DNA from: Sweltsa coloradensis
Lineage: Eukaryota; Arthropoda; Insecta; Plecoptera; Chloroperlidae
Direction: 5' to 3'
DNA: 64,000 bases
NCBI GenBank assembly: GCA_024449915.1
Contig: JAMZAV010002230.1
Span: forward strand, 62,001-126,000
The notes below the pieces were generated by a model. The model saw only the letters and a program-made list of their open reading frames with translations, had not been told where the DNA came from and did no database searches. The position numbers and the translations under genes were made by a program. Positions 27,082 through 38,149 of this stretch are shown piece by piece. Within the stretch, counting starts at the first letter, position 1. Each line of letters begins with the position of its first letter.

Positions 27082-27340
27082 TTTTTTCGGGGGCACCATG
27101 TCCAGCAGCGCAGGAATGGAGTTTGGGGTTTAACACTACATCGTGAACTTCTTCGTGATCCCGGCCCACATTAGCAAAAAGCCTGCGGGGCCCTGCTCCG
27201 ACACGAAACATGTAGGGCGACGAGATCACGCAACAAGCTCGGGGATTGCGCCGGCTTTCCCCAAACCCCCAGCGTCTGCTGGGAGGTGCCAGATGCGATG
27301 TTGGTCAAAGCCCGGGCCCAGATCAAATTGCAGCGAAGGG
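27082..27340 (-). pseudogene. KPNA2-like: Importin-alpha second exon (ARM repeat 2 region)
   Basis: Minus strand, starting right after a pyrimidine tract and AG at 27342-27341 (TTTCTCTCTGTCTTCCAG). The first in-phase residues are PSLQFD, then after a one-base shift ARALTNIASGTSQQT, matching the importin-alpha core motif xAWALTNIASGTSEQT, with W replaced by R. Later pieces in changing frames read GAIPELV, SPYMF, VSEQ, ANVGRDHEEVHDVVL and SIPALLDMVPP, in the family order. A GTAAAA donor-like sequence follows at 27081. Importin-alpha ARM repeats bind nuclear localisation signals; the W of WALTN is normally a ligand-contact residue. At least four single-base frame changes in 259 bp indicate a pseudogene or sequence errors in GC-rich runs. 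It continues the exon at 61719-62073. Confidence 0.8.
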
Positions 27341-27454
27341 CTGGAAGACAGAGAGAAACATGCTGTAGGTTCGTCAATACTTCTCAAGTAGGCCTACTGT
27401 ACCAAATAAACTAGAGCATACGCGTTTAGACGTATAAAAACGCCATGGCCCATT

Positions 27455-27568
27455 GGCAAAAAAACGTTTAGGCCCTAGTAATTTTACTAAATTAAATGCC
27501 CGATTTGCCATAAAAACGTTAAGGGCCCAAGTAATTTTACAAAAATTTAAAAATGCCCGATTTGCTAA
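27455..27568 (+). repeat. Two-copy 57-bp tandem repeat
   Basis: Units at about 27455-27510 and 27511-27568 share AAAACGTTNAGGGCCC/AGTAATTTTAC and AATGCCCGATTTGC. A partial third copy of the first words precedes them at 27425. Confidence 0.5.
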
Positions 27569-27604
27569 CACTTGCTTTTTGCCAATAAAGCTTAAGGCAC
27601 GCAC

Positions 27605-28098
27605 CCATCTAGTGGCGCACGTGCGCCACTAGGCCTACAGTAACTTGTATTTAACAAGTCGAGTTTCAAAATACCTAGTCTATTCTAGTTACAGATAGGC
27701 CTGGGTAAAGTAACTTGTTTCCTAACAGTTTAAAAGGTGTTTGTGGTTAGGCCTATGGTAGGTTTAAGTGTACAGAAAGAAAAAGGAGTCCTACCTTTAC
27801 TACACTAGGAAATGCTCAATTGGACGCATTGATAAGGGAGCACGTGCTATAGCTAGACCCACATTGCACACATTTTAAATTTTTACATTTTCGACGTTCG
27901 CTGTCCACGGGGCCATGTTTCCAATATATTTATTATTACCAAGGTATTTGGGTAAACCTTTACTTTGTGGATAAAATCCACCGCCATCTAGAGGACTTTG
28001 ACATCATTTCATTGGGAAAAACTATTTTATCTCTTTGGTAACAAATAAACACTGCTTCCTCGATAGACTTCTAGGTGGCAGTGCATAGTGGCCAGAAA
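27605..28098. other. No gene seen
   Basis: Mixed-composition sequence with several TAGGCCTA words. No open frame or repeat boundary recognised. It lies inside the inferred importin-alpha intron. Confidence 0.45.
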
Positions 28099-28480
28099 TC
28101 TCGTGCGACTTTCGTTGCCATGGTAACGTTACTTTTGTTAAAATGTAATTTCCATCTACACTACTTATCGGATCAAAATAAATAACATATTTGTGACCCG
28201 GACGGACATTTTAAATGATTTGGACACCTCAGATTTTGTGCCGTTTAGTTTGAAAAAAAAACTTTCAATTCATTTTAATTGTAACTTTGTAACTTTTGAA
28301 CAATTTTGCCACAAAACTAATGGCATTCAATCCAGATCGAAGTTTGAAGCTTGCGGATGGTCCAAATTTCAATTCGATCCGAACTCCGTTCGAACGTTAT
28401 GGCGAGACATACAAACAAACAGAAAAAAAAAACAGTGACTATTTTTCCGCAGAGTCAAATGGAAATGCTCGCTTAAATAA
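28099..28480 (-). repeat. C-type element fragment, copy C2
   Basis: Aligns with 4645-5036: TTGCCATGGTAACG, ATCTACACTA.TTATCGGATC, one CCTCAGATTTTGT module, CATACAAACAAACAG, and the end GAGTCAAATGGAAATGCTCGC. The CTAGT end is missing, so this is a truncated copy. Confidence 0.65.
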
Positions 28481-28596
28481 GTGGCCAGTTAAACCTGGTT
28501 AATCCAGGGGTTAATCCTAGTCCGTATGGATTGTTTTGTTGTATCCGCACAAAGGAATTTTGTTATCAATCGTTGGTATCGCTATGTAGGCCTACA

Positions 28597-29655
28597 CAGT
28601 GTTGGGGCAGTTCTTTTGTTAAATGGATTTTCTAAAGTTCAGTTCACAGCTCAAATAATGAACTTTTAATAAGTTCAAGTTCTTTTAAAGCCTAAAATTT
28701 GGAAAAAGTTCAAGTTCGTCTAAAATATGAACCAAGTTCTTTTAAAAGTTCTTTTGTAAAAATATCACTATTTCATTAAAGGCTGGCGTAAAATGAAGAA
28801 AAACACGAGAAAAAACATTAGGGGTGTGCGAGTACACTTTTTCAAGTCAAGTCGAGTTCGATTTCCCGAGTAGTAAACAAAAATCTTCGAAACTATAAGT
28901 TGTTTTTATTTATGTAGGCCTATATATGCAACCAAATTAATATTATGCTTCAATGCATTAGCAAAGTCTTTGCACCATTACCGGTACAACCTATTTTACA
29001 AGGTACAACCGTACAAGCTAGTTAAATCCAATTCTGTCTACACATACACAAGTGCAATAGATTAAATCAATTAAAAATAGGTACTTGAAGACACAACTTG
29101 TATGAAATTACCCTAATGTGCTTAATACCTACCACATACTAAAGCAACTGGAGCCCCCCCAAAGTAAGGTGTCACAGATCGCGACCTTCCCACGGCTCTC
29201 TCCCACTAATGCTCGGAAGAATGTGCCTGTATCAACTGACGGGGGTCGGACGAAAGTGTTGAGCTGTCGTTGATCGTGTTGATGATTTGGACTACATTCT
29301 CGTCGACCAGCTTGTAAAATTATGGCAGATACTTAGCATTTTAGACTTCCAAGACTTTTTTTTCCAAATTAGTTGGCGTGCATCGTTTTAACTTCGTGAA
29401 TCGTACGTGACCTTGTCAAAATCAGCTAAAACGTGCGTCAACGTAGGCCTACGATGGAACAACAATTTGTTATTGTTCTTAAGCGTCGACGGCTGCTCGA
29501 CGCACGTAAAGAACTTTAAATGAACTTTCTAAAACTGAAAAATTCGTTCTCGGAAAGTTAAAAGTTCAAGTTAATCATTTAAAAAAAGAGTAAGTTCACT
29601 GAAAAGTTCACAAAAAAAGAACGCGTTCTTTTTAAAAGTTCCTTCCCCAACAATG
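28597..29655. mobile_element. hAT-type element, CAGTGTTGGGG family, with AAGTTC subterminal repeats
   Basis: Ends CAGTGTTGGGGCAGTTCTTTT (28597) and AAAAGTTCCTTCCCCAACAATG (to 29655). The TSD GGCCTACA is exact at 28589-28596 and 29656-29663. Both subterminal zones are packed with AAGTTC/GAACTT words. No transposase frame is intact, although a minus-strand patch at 29190-29310 is open and unidentified. Non-autonomous. Confidence 0.86.
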
Positions 29656-29948
29656 GGCCTACACTCGATGACATTGACACAGCCAAAGCTCAGATTTTTC
29701 CCCATGTTTGTTTCGTAATTTTTCAGTAAATAGCATTAAACAAACAAAAAAGACAAAACCCTTAAAGGGATCGTTACCTCTTATGTAAAAGTTTACACAG
29801 ACATCTATTTACCTAAGTAGACTCCATTTGCAGCAAATTATTGATGGGGGGATAAGACATTGATACTCGGTTTAAATTAGGCCGAAACAAAAACACATGT
29901 GCATCTCTCAACCCGGCTGAGATGGATTTGGTAATTTCTGGATTGATT

Positions 29949-30718
29949 GGATGAGCGTAGCGAGCGAAGCGAAGATTCCATTTCACTACACTGGAGAAAA
30001 AAATCCGGAATGTTTTTTTTTCTTCTTCTTTCTTTCTGTATTTTTGTCTGTCTGTCCACACGATTCGGCTAAAACCGATACTCCAATTGCGATGAAATTT
30101 TATGGAGGCCTTAAAAAATCTCTGAACTTAGAACTGCCACGTTTTTGAGCGCCATCGAAAAATTATTTCTCATAAAAATCGCAATTTTTACGATTTTTTT
30201 TGATTTTTGAAAATTTATTTTACTTATAACATCTACATGCTTTATCCGATTTTAATGATTTTTTCACAGAACCTTAATTTTATGAATTAAGATATTCGTG
30301 CGAAATTTGAGCACAATCGAAAAATTATTTCTAATGAAAATAAAAAACTTTGTGGGTTTTTTCGTTTTTAAAACAATTTTTTACTTATTACACCTACATG
30401 CTTGATCCTATTGTAATAAGTTTTTCACAGAACCTTAATTTTATTAATTTATATATTCGTGTGAAATTTGAGCGCAATCGAAAAAATTTTTTCTTAAAAA
30501 AATACAAATTTTTCCATTTTTTTCTTTTTTTAAAATTACGATTAATTAAAAAAATTAAAATTTAAGTTTATTTTTATTAAATTTAATTTAAATTTTAAAA
30601 AAATTTGAACTTAGTTATAATTTTTTCACAGAACAACAGAAAATCCGCATAACACATGGCAGCTCAATGCACCAATACGCTCATCCAACAACGCGGCAGG
30701 ACTTAGCGTTTTCCTAGT
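29949..30718 (+). mobile_element. B-type element, copy B5 (full length)
   Basis: GGATGAGCGTAGCGAGCG start at 29949, B body with three CAGAACCTTAATTTTAT modules, and 3' end ACAACGCGGCAGGACTTAGC then GTTTTCCTAGT at 30718. It is the best complete B copy in the window. Confidence 0.75.
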
Positions 30719-30898
30719 TTACATAACATGTACATCTGTTATTCACACAAAGCAAAATACAAATACGCACATACAATCTGTAATCTTTTGTATGGAGCAC
30801 AGCAGTCATGTCACTGTTTACAATAGAATAAGCAGGAGAAGGTGAATAATGTACCAATAGGGTGCACCGTGCACTTTCAGACTTGATTGAATCGTTTA

Positions 30899-31440
30899 GC
30901 CGAATTGGCTAACCTTTCCGCGGCAGCCGGCCACCGTCGTTACCACACAACATGTTTGTAGGCGGGCAATTAACACAGCGCTGTGTGGCAGGGTGGTAGC
31001 GGGTTCGACTTCTAAATGAGAATTTGTTGGTTCAAACCTCCGCCAAGGTGTTTTTTTTTTTACATTCTATTCTTTATGTTTTTCTTTTATAACAATAATT
31101 ATAAATTCAATAACAATTAATAAAACTCTTTTGCGGGTGAAAATCCATTATATTTTAAATAGAAACGTTAAAGGTGTTGTAGGTGTTTTTGTTTATGGAT
31201 GATATTAATTAATTAAAGTACCTTTCGCGATAAAGTTCTTCATATTTTAAATAGAAACGATAAAGGTTTGTAATATTTTTTTCACGTCCGCTATATGTCT
31301 ATTCGCATTATATTAGTATAAGGTTAACTATTTCTTTGAACCGCGCGGCAGACATTATGTGATGCGCGCGCGTACTGAGACTGGTTAGCATGGTGCGCGC
31401 GCCGCGCCAGACAGAGAGCGCAAAGGTTAGCCAATTCGGC
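30899..31440. mobile_element. TIR element carrying a tRNA-like passenger
   Basis: GCCGAATTGGCTAACCTTTC (30899) is repeated inverted at 31421-31440 (GGTTAGCCAATTCGGC). No clear TSD. The right half is rich in GCGCGC. Size 542 bp, no protein. Confidence 0.55.
30974..31064 (+). repeat. tRNA-like sequence / SINE head
   Basis: TGTGTGGCAGGGTGGTAGCG resembles an A box and GGTTCAAACC (about 31031-31040) is a B box. A T run starting at 31052 could end Pol III transcription. Acceptor pairing is poor, so it is not a working tRNA. A similar GTGGCAGGG start occurs on the minus strand at 42105-42172. Confidence 0.42.
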
Positions 31441-31870
31441 CCAAGTCCAAGTTATTCAGTCTTATCTTGAATCTTGACGATGACTAGTTTTGTGTACTTG
31501 GAACGATCATATTTCCTTTAAAACTTTTCATTTCATTTCATTTATTGTCTTTTCTTGTCCTGTCTCTACGCTAGGTACAGCCATTCCATTAGCACAAGTA
31601 TCGAATGATTATTACGAAATTATGAAATTATGGTGTTTCGACAATCGACTTGTTAGATATACGCAAGTGTCACCCCCCAACCCCCGGGCTACCAGTCGAA
31701 AGATAAATATTTAATGCAAATGCCAGTATTCTTTGTCTGTCGTCCAATATGCTGTTGACGGTGATTTTTCATGTATGTTTATGTTTAAAATGGTTCTAAT
31801 GTATTATGTGCCAGCCTGCATCTACTCGAAAAACGATAGTACACAAACCATTGATATTAAACCCTATTGT
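31441..31870. other. No gene seen
   Basis: Contains an ATTTC/TTTCA tract near 31525-31550. No supported coding or repeat boundary. Confidence 0.45.
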
Positions 31871-31871
31871 A

Positions 31872-32248
31872 GGCTAGATTAGCAATGTCCAATACTTCCG
31901 CACAGGCGCGAGCGTAGCAAATTGAAGCGTCAAAAATCCACTTCAAGATGGCGATTTTAACATTTTAAGTTATGCTTTTTTTAAGCAATTAAGTATTTTA
32001 CTGGTGTGTTTGACATGGTTTTAGCTTGTGCAGGATGGTATTGAACAAACAGAAACAATAAGAAGTTATTGCATTAGGGAATTTGTCATCATTTGATGTT
32101 AAAATCTAGTATGCTCAGCTGTCAAACTGGCGGCCATCTTTAAAAATATTCGGTCTTCAAATCGCTCCCATTTAATTAACATGCAAACTGGGATTTCAAG
32201 ATGGCTTCTAATTGTAAGGGAAGTTGACCACCGACTGCTAATCTAGCC
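31872..32248. mobile_element. Small MITE with GGCTAGATTAGCA TIR
   Basis: GGCTAGATTAGCA (31872) and TGCTAATCTAGCC (to 32248) are inverted. Internal subterminal words TTCAAGATGGC appear near both ends. About 377 bp, no coding capacity, TSD unclear. Confidence 0.48.
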
Positions 32249-32332
32249 CAAGTAGTTAAATATCAATGACACAAACACTGCCCGAAAACCTTAGGCATAC
32301 TTTTTCACATTGTATTGTATTACCTAATTATT

Positions 32333-33128
32333 GGATGAGCGTAGCGAGTGAAGCGAAGACTTCAATTTCACTGACCCCCCAAAAAATTTAGCTCAGGTGT
32401 TTTTTTTTTTTTTTGTTTGTTTGTTTTTTTTTTTTTTTTTTTTTTTTGTATTTTTGTCTGTTTGTTCGCTCTCTACCGGGCAAACGGCATATGCGATCTT
32501 GATAAAAATTTGACAGGACCTTCGAAATCTCTGAACTTAGACTTGCTACGTTTTGGGTACAATCGAAGAAATATTTCTCATGAATATCGTACTTTTACGA
32601 TTTTTTTCGATTTTTAGTGTGATATTTTCGTGACATTTGGGCCGATTCTGACCAAACGGGTAGGGCTACAACGTTAATATTAACATGGACATTGAGGTAA
32701 TGGTGATGTATTGCTTTATAAAAGAAAAAGTTGAAAAAATTTAGCCAGAATCTATAAAAATAAAGCTTTTAATATCGAAGTTTTTTTATTTTTTGTGCGA
32801 TATTTTCGTGCCATTTGGGCCAATTCTGACCAAACGGGTGGGGCTACAACGTTCATATTATACATGGACATTAAGGTTATGGTGATGTAGTACCTTTTGA
32901 AAGAAAAAGTTGAAAAAGTTAGCCAGAATCCAAAGAAATAAAGCTTTTAATATAAGTTTTTTAAGGAAAAAAATACCAATTGACAAGAAACAATAGAAAC
33001 TTGACAACAATCACTTCAATGCGTAGGCAACAAAACAAAGCACTTGCAAAAGTAAAGATATCCCACGCAAACTAAAAACTTTAAAAAGCTCATCCTTCAA
33101 CGCGGCGGGACTTAAGCGTTTTCCTAGT
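32333..33128 (+). mobile_element. A-type element, copy A3
   Basis: GGATGAGCGTAGCGAGTG at 32333 to TTTTCCTAGT at 33128. Two roughly 180-bp modules (GACCAAACGGGT... ) and a long T/G tract at 32400-32465. No coding capacity. Confidence 0.72.
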
Positions 33129-36117
33129 ATCATATACATGTTACTCAATACTAGTATATCATTCTAGTAATAATGAAGTGAGGTATGTATACAGTCAGTG
33201 TCACTGATATAATATGATGGATGGATGGATGGATGGAGAAGATGCAACATTAAAGACTATGTTTATATTAAACGTTGTTATAAATGCCAGGCGTTCGGCC
33301 ATTTTGCTAGAGATTGCCAACGTGACGAAGTATGCGGTTTCTGGGCGGCAAGCACACATATTCCCAATGTACAAGTGACGTGGCTTTATGCGCAAACTGC
33401 AGAAAGGCAAACGTCAAACAATCTTAATTTTGACTGCAGACACGAGACAAAACAGAGTGAGTGCCCCATCCATACCAACGCATTTTTCAACCCCGAGCTG
33501 CAAAAAGTCGATTATACAACTCAATGACTAGGGAGTAAGGAAGTGGTCGAAACTCATCATGAGCAACCATTGGCAAAGTTTTTTGTGTGTAGTGATAAAC
33601 CCAACTCAGGAAAACAAACAGCAAGAAAGAAGTCTGGCAACTCTACGAACTACAGTGATACCTATTGCAGGGGCTGTTGTTACTCCACTGGACTCTAACC
33701 CGGAAGTAGTTGCACTCCTAGTGATAAGCAACGACTGCTAATTATGTACACAAACATTCAGTGCCTACGTAACAAGGTCGATGAACTAGAATCATAAAAC
33801 TTTACCCCAAAACCTTGTGATATAATCTGCTTGTCGGAACATTGGTTGACGAAGAAACAGGTCCCTAGTGTGCACAATACTAGGGTACAATCTGGTAAGC
33901 TGTTTTTGTCAAAAAGAATTAAAAAACGGTGGAACTTTAATTTTTGCTAAAGATGGCCTGCAAGCTAAAAAGCTGGATAGCTTTGATAAGTTGTGTACAG
34001 AAAAAGTGTTAGAGTGCAGTGCCATAGATTTTTATTCAGAGTGTGGAAGGTTTTTAATGGTTTGTATATACAGGTCGCCATCGTCGAGTTTCGATTTTTT
34101 TTTATAACAAGTTACAGAAAATTTAATAATCATAACATTAAAAAGTGTAAATCAATAATTGCGGAGTTTTTAATGTGAATTTTGCTAAAAAATCACCCTC
34201 ATAGTAATTCTTTAACAGATCTTTTTTTTATCTAAAAAACTTAAAGCCTCTGTCACCGTGCCAACGAGGATTTCAAAAATTTGCAGCACGTGCATAACAA
34301 TATTTTTTCAAATATTAAAAAGTGACATATCTGAAACCGATGTTTGTGACTAGGGTTTCGTCAGACCACTGTATAATTAGGCATGCTGTGAAGTTAAACG
34401 TAATGCCTATTAGAGAAGGTACTGATAAAGAAACAAGACAATTTAGTAATCATAATATTTACAAATTCATCGCTTACATGAGGGGGTTAATTTGGGAACC
34501 TGTTTTTGCTTTAACATGTGTAAATATTATGTTTGATTCTTTCATGGAGTATTTTATGCAAGTGTTTAATCGAGCATTCCCCTTAAAAAAATTTTAAAGA
34601 AACCGTTAAAACAAAAGGAACTGGTATACAAAGGACTTGTATTCACTGTCACTGCAGGTAAAAAATGCATATTTAAATCCAAGGGGCCAAAAAGATGAAA
34701 TTTTAGATACTATTTCGTTTTACCTAGAAATAAAAAATTGTACAGAAATAGTATTATGGAGGCCAAGCGAATTTACTTTGAGAACTATCTGGCTAATGCT
34801 AATAACAAATCTAAAGCCGCAGGGGATGTTATTAATACTTATTCTGGCGTAACAGGAGGTCACCCTTGGACATAAACATAACAAACGATTCAACCCTTAT
34901 TACTTCGCAGGAAATGGTAGCAGATATGTTTAACAAGCATTTTGGCATAGTGTGGCTGAATTGAGAAAGTCACTGCAGTCGAATAACGCACCTCAAATGT
35001 GTACAATAAACCTGGCACATACAATATCCAACCTAAATCTACAAGTGTCCATACTCCGACCCAATGCCATGTTTCTCAGGCCTATGCCAAAACAAGAGTT
35101 TTATGATATTGTGGAAAAAGTTAGTAAGAAAAAGTCCTCTGGCTTAGATAGTATTCCTTGTAATATCTTAAAACATGTGGGCGTTTACATTTCGGTTCCA
35201 CTCATACACATTGTTTAAAGAGTCATTTATTCAGGGGAAATTTCCAGATGGTTTAAAAAAAGCTAAAGTGGTCCCTATATTTAAGAAAGGTGACAGAAAA
35301 TAAGTTAAGTAATTATCGCCCCATATCATTACTTCGTGTTTTCAAAAAATTTTGAAACTGCTATGCATAATAGATTAATCTCTTTTCTTGACAGTCATTC
35401 GCATATTAAACGAGAGCCAGCATGGTTTTGTGAAGGGGAAGTCCACTACGACTGCACTGTGTGATATTATCTCTCATTAATTTAGGCCATTTACAAACGC
35501 AAACACGTGATAGGTTTATTTTTATGACTATTCTAAAGCATTTGACAGTGTCAATCATGAATGCTTCTTAAAAAACTTGAACACCTGGGGAAATTTCGCG
35601 GGAAAAATTCATTCCTGGATAAAATCGTACCTAGAAGATCGTAGCCAAATTGTTTGTATATCTGGTAAATTAGAAACAACTTTTTTAAAAGAAGTGAAGT
35701 TAAGTTTAGGCGTACCGCAAGGCTCGGTGCTATCACCTTTTTTTTTATCGTTTTCATAAACGACTTGACAGATTCGGTAAATATGGGTTAAGCTACTCTA
35801 TATGCAGATGATTTGAAGACTTAATTAGTAACCTTGATCTTGAGTCGGGTTTTATTCTGAAAGCAGGCTGGTGCTAATCAAATGGTTGTATGGTGTGATG
35901 ATATGAACTTTTTATTAATGCTGATAAAACATTGTTGATGCAGTTTAAAACAAAACAAAAAAAATATTGACAGAAGTCCTCTTGTGTATATTAAATCTCA
36001 TTCTATTTTTGAAGTTTATGGGGACTAATTGCTTGGTGTTTTTGTTGACAATGTGCTGGACTGGGGCATACACATTAATTATGCGAGTAAAAAACTGCAG
36101 GTGGATTTACCTTATTA

Positions 36118-36765
36118 AAGGGGTATTAACCCCTAAACTCAAAAAAAATATTTCATTCAGGCTAACTAGTAATGAATTTTGCAATTAACAGAAAAATTAT
36201 TGGGGCCACCATAACCTCCCAAAAATTGCAAACATGACATTTTCCGAGCTAGGTTCCATCGGCAAAAATCTCCCATAAGAAATAACATAGGGACGATCTT
36301 TATGCCCCGTGACCTTGGAGGATTTTGAATCCCAAAAAAAAATTGGCCATTATTTACGTACTCGACAGCCTTTTCCGTAAATTCTCCATATTTTGTTTTG
36401 TAATTTGGGCAAGTAGTTTGGTCAAAATATACTAATTACCAAGATGGGGGGTGGATTTTGGAATGCATATTTTTGCGTGTTTGAGGGTATATTTGGCACA
36501 GTTTCAAGACACGATGTTATGAAGGGCATTTTAGATGGTACTATGCTCTAGTATCTATGTGGACCAAAAAAGAAGCAGGTTAAAGCCGATTTTGGAAATT
36601 TCCAAAACACCAATTTTCGGGCCCAATTCTGGATAAAAAATATTGAAAAAATCGTGTTGAATCACCGTTACAAAAGATATCAATTTTTACACGGTCATTT
36701 TAAATGTAGTTTTGTGCTATATAGATCACGTGGGAAAAAATAATTTTTGGGGTTTTTTGCCCCTT
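36118..36765. mobile_element. TA-flanked MITE inside the LINE
   Basis: AAGGGGTATTAACCCC (36118) and GGGGTTTTTTGCCCCTT (to 36765) are imperfect TIRs bordered by TA on both sides (36116-36117, 36766-36767). The LINE reading resumes across the excised interval (VDLP..KRLMDVC). A TA target suggests Tc1/mariner-type mobilisation, but PIF-type cannot be excluded. 648 bp, non-coding. Confidence 0.65.
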
Positions 36766-37083
36766 TAAAAGACTGATGGATGTATGCAGTCTACGTGTTG
36801 TTCAAATTACTTGAAATTAGTTTTCTTTGCATATATCCAGTCCAGACTACAGTATGGGGTTGTCTGCTGGGGTTGTCACCCCACACCATTAGACTTTTTA
36901 GACTACAAAAAAAGGGCTGGCTGTACGGTATATGTCCCATGCTAGCAGTTATGCCACTGCAGGGAGTTATTTTAAAGACCTAGAAATTTTAACTTTGCCC
37001 TGCCTGTACATTTACCAATGCAATTTATATGTTTTAAATAATGACAGTAACAACGACTAACGGTGATTGCCATGACCATTTTT

Positions 37084-37852
37084 GGATGAGCGAAGCGAAG
37101 ACTTCAATTTCACTGACCCCAAAAAATTTTGCTCGGGTGTTTTTTTTTTGTTTTTTTTTTTTTGTTTGTTTGTTTTTCTGTCTGTTTGTTAACTCTCTAC
37201 CAGGCAAACGGCATATCCGATCTTGATGAAAATTTGACAGGACCTTCGAAATCTCTGAACTTAGAGGTGTATTGTTTTTGGGTACAATCGAAGAAATATT
37301 TCTCATGAATATCGTACTTTTACGATTTTTTTCGATTTTGTGCGATATTTTCGTGACATTTGGGCCGATTCTGACCAAACGGGTGGGGCTACAACGTTCA
37401 TATTATACATGGACATTAAAGTTATGGTGATGTAGTACCTTTTGAAAGAAAAAGTTGAAAAAGTTAGCCAGAATCTATAGAAATAAAGCTTTTAATATAA
37501 GTTTTTTGATTTTTTGTGCGATATTTTCGTGCCATTTGGGCCAATTCTGACCAAACGGGTGGGGCTACAAACGTTCATATTATACATGGACATTAAGGTT
37601 ATGGTGATGTAGTACCTTTTGAAAGAAAAAGTTTAAATAGTTAGCCAGAATCCATAGAAATAAAGCTTTATTATAAGTTTTTTACGGTAAATAATACCAA
37701 TTGACAGGTAACAAAAGAAACTTGACAACAATCACCTACAATGCATAGGCAACAAAACAAAGAACTTGCAAAAAATTAAAGATATCCCATGCAAACTAAA
37801 ATTTTTAAAAAGCTCATCCATCAACGCGGCGGGACTTTAGCGTTTTCCTAGT
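37084..37852 (+). mobile_element. A-type element, copy A4, inside the LINE
   Basis: GGATGAGCGAAGCGAAGACTTC start, two GACCAAACGGGTGGGGCT modules, TTTTCCTAGT end. The LINE C-terminal reading resumes at 37853, so A4 is younger than the LINE. Confidence 0.75.
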
Positions 37853-38149
37853 ATAGGAACAGAGACAATTTTAAAATGGAGAGCATCACCTAACCTATCG
37901 TGTATGCGACCTGATATCTCAGGCGCTAAATTATATAACAAAGCTGCCCAAATACTTAAAGAAGAATTAAGTTTTAAGACTGAACTGAAGAGGTTTTTAA
38001 CTAACAATCCATTTTATTCTGTCAATAGTGAGGGTCTATAAGCATAACAATCGTGCAAATAGTGAAGAAAGCATGAATATTGGAGAATTTACTAATATGA
38101 TACCAAGGATTCAAGGAATCCAAAACTCGATGGCCCCAAGTTAAGTTCC

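Larger units (their letters stand above)
33219..38045 (+). pseudogene. LINE (Jockey/CR1-like) nearly full-length remnant, two insertions
   Basis: Follows a GGAT repeat at 33216-33236. ORF1 end (33225-33527): zinc knuckle CYKCQAFGHFARDC plus further Cys/His in a second frame, as in LINE ORF1 RNA-binding proteins. ORF2 endonuclease from about 33755: NIQCLRNKVDELES, DIICLSEHWLTKK, CSAIDFYSECGRFLMVCIYR. RT from about 34950: SKKKSSGLDSIPCNILKH, KVSNY-type blocks, GVPQGSVLSPF near 35710 and a YADD-like patch near 35805. Thumb after 36770 (RLFRLQKKGW), then GAKLYNKAAQILK...FLTNNPFYSVN ending at 38041. Dozens of frame breaks; dead. A MITE (36118-36765) and A4 (37084-37852) are inserted. It once encoded nicking endonuclease and RT for target-primed reverse transcription. 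Confidence 0.82.

Noticed and set aside
29190..29330. hAT transposase fragment on the minus strand of the 28597-29655 element
   Set aside because: An open patch exists (ending near HSSEH.WERAVGRSRSV), but no hAT motif could be named with confidence.
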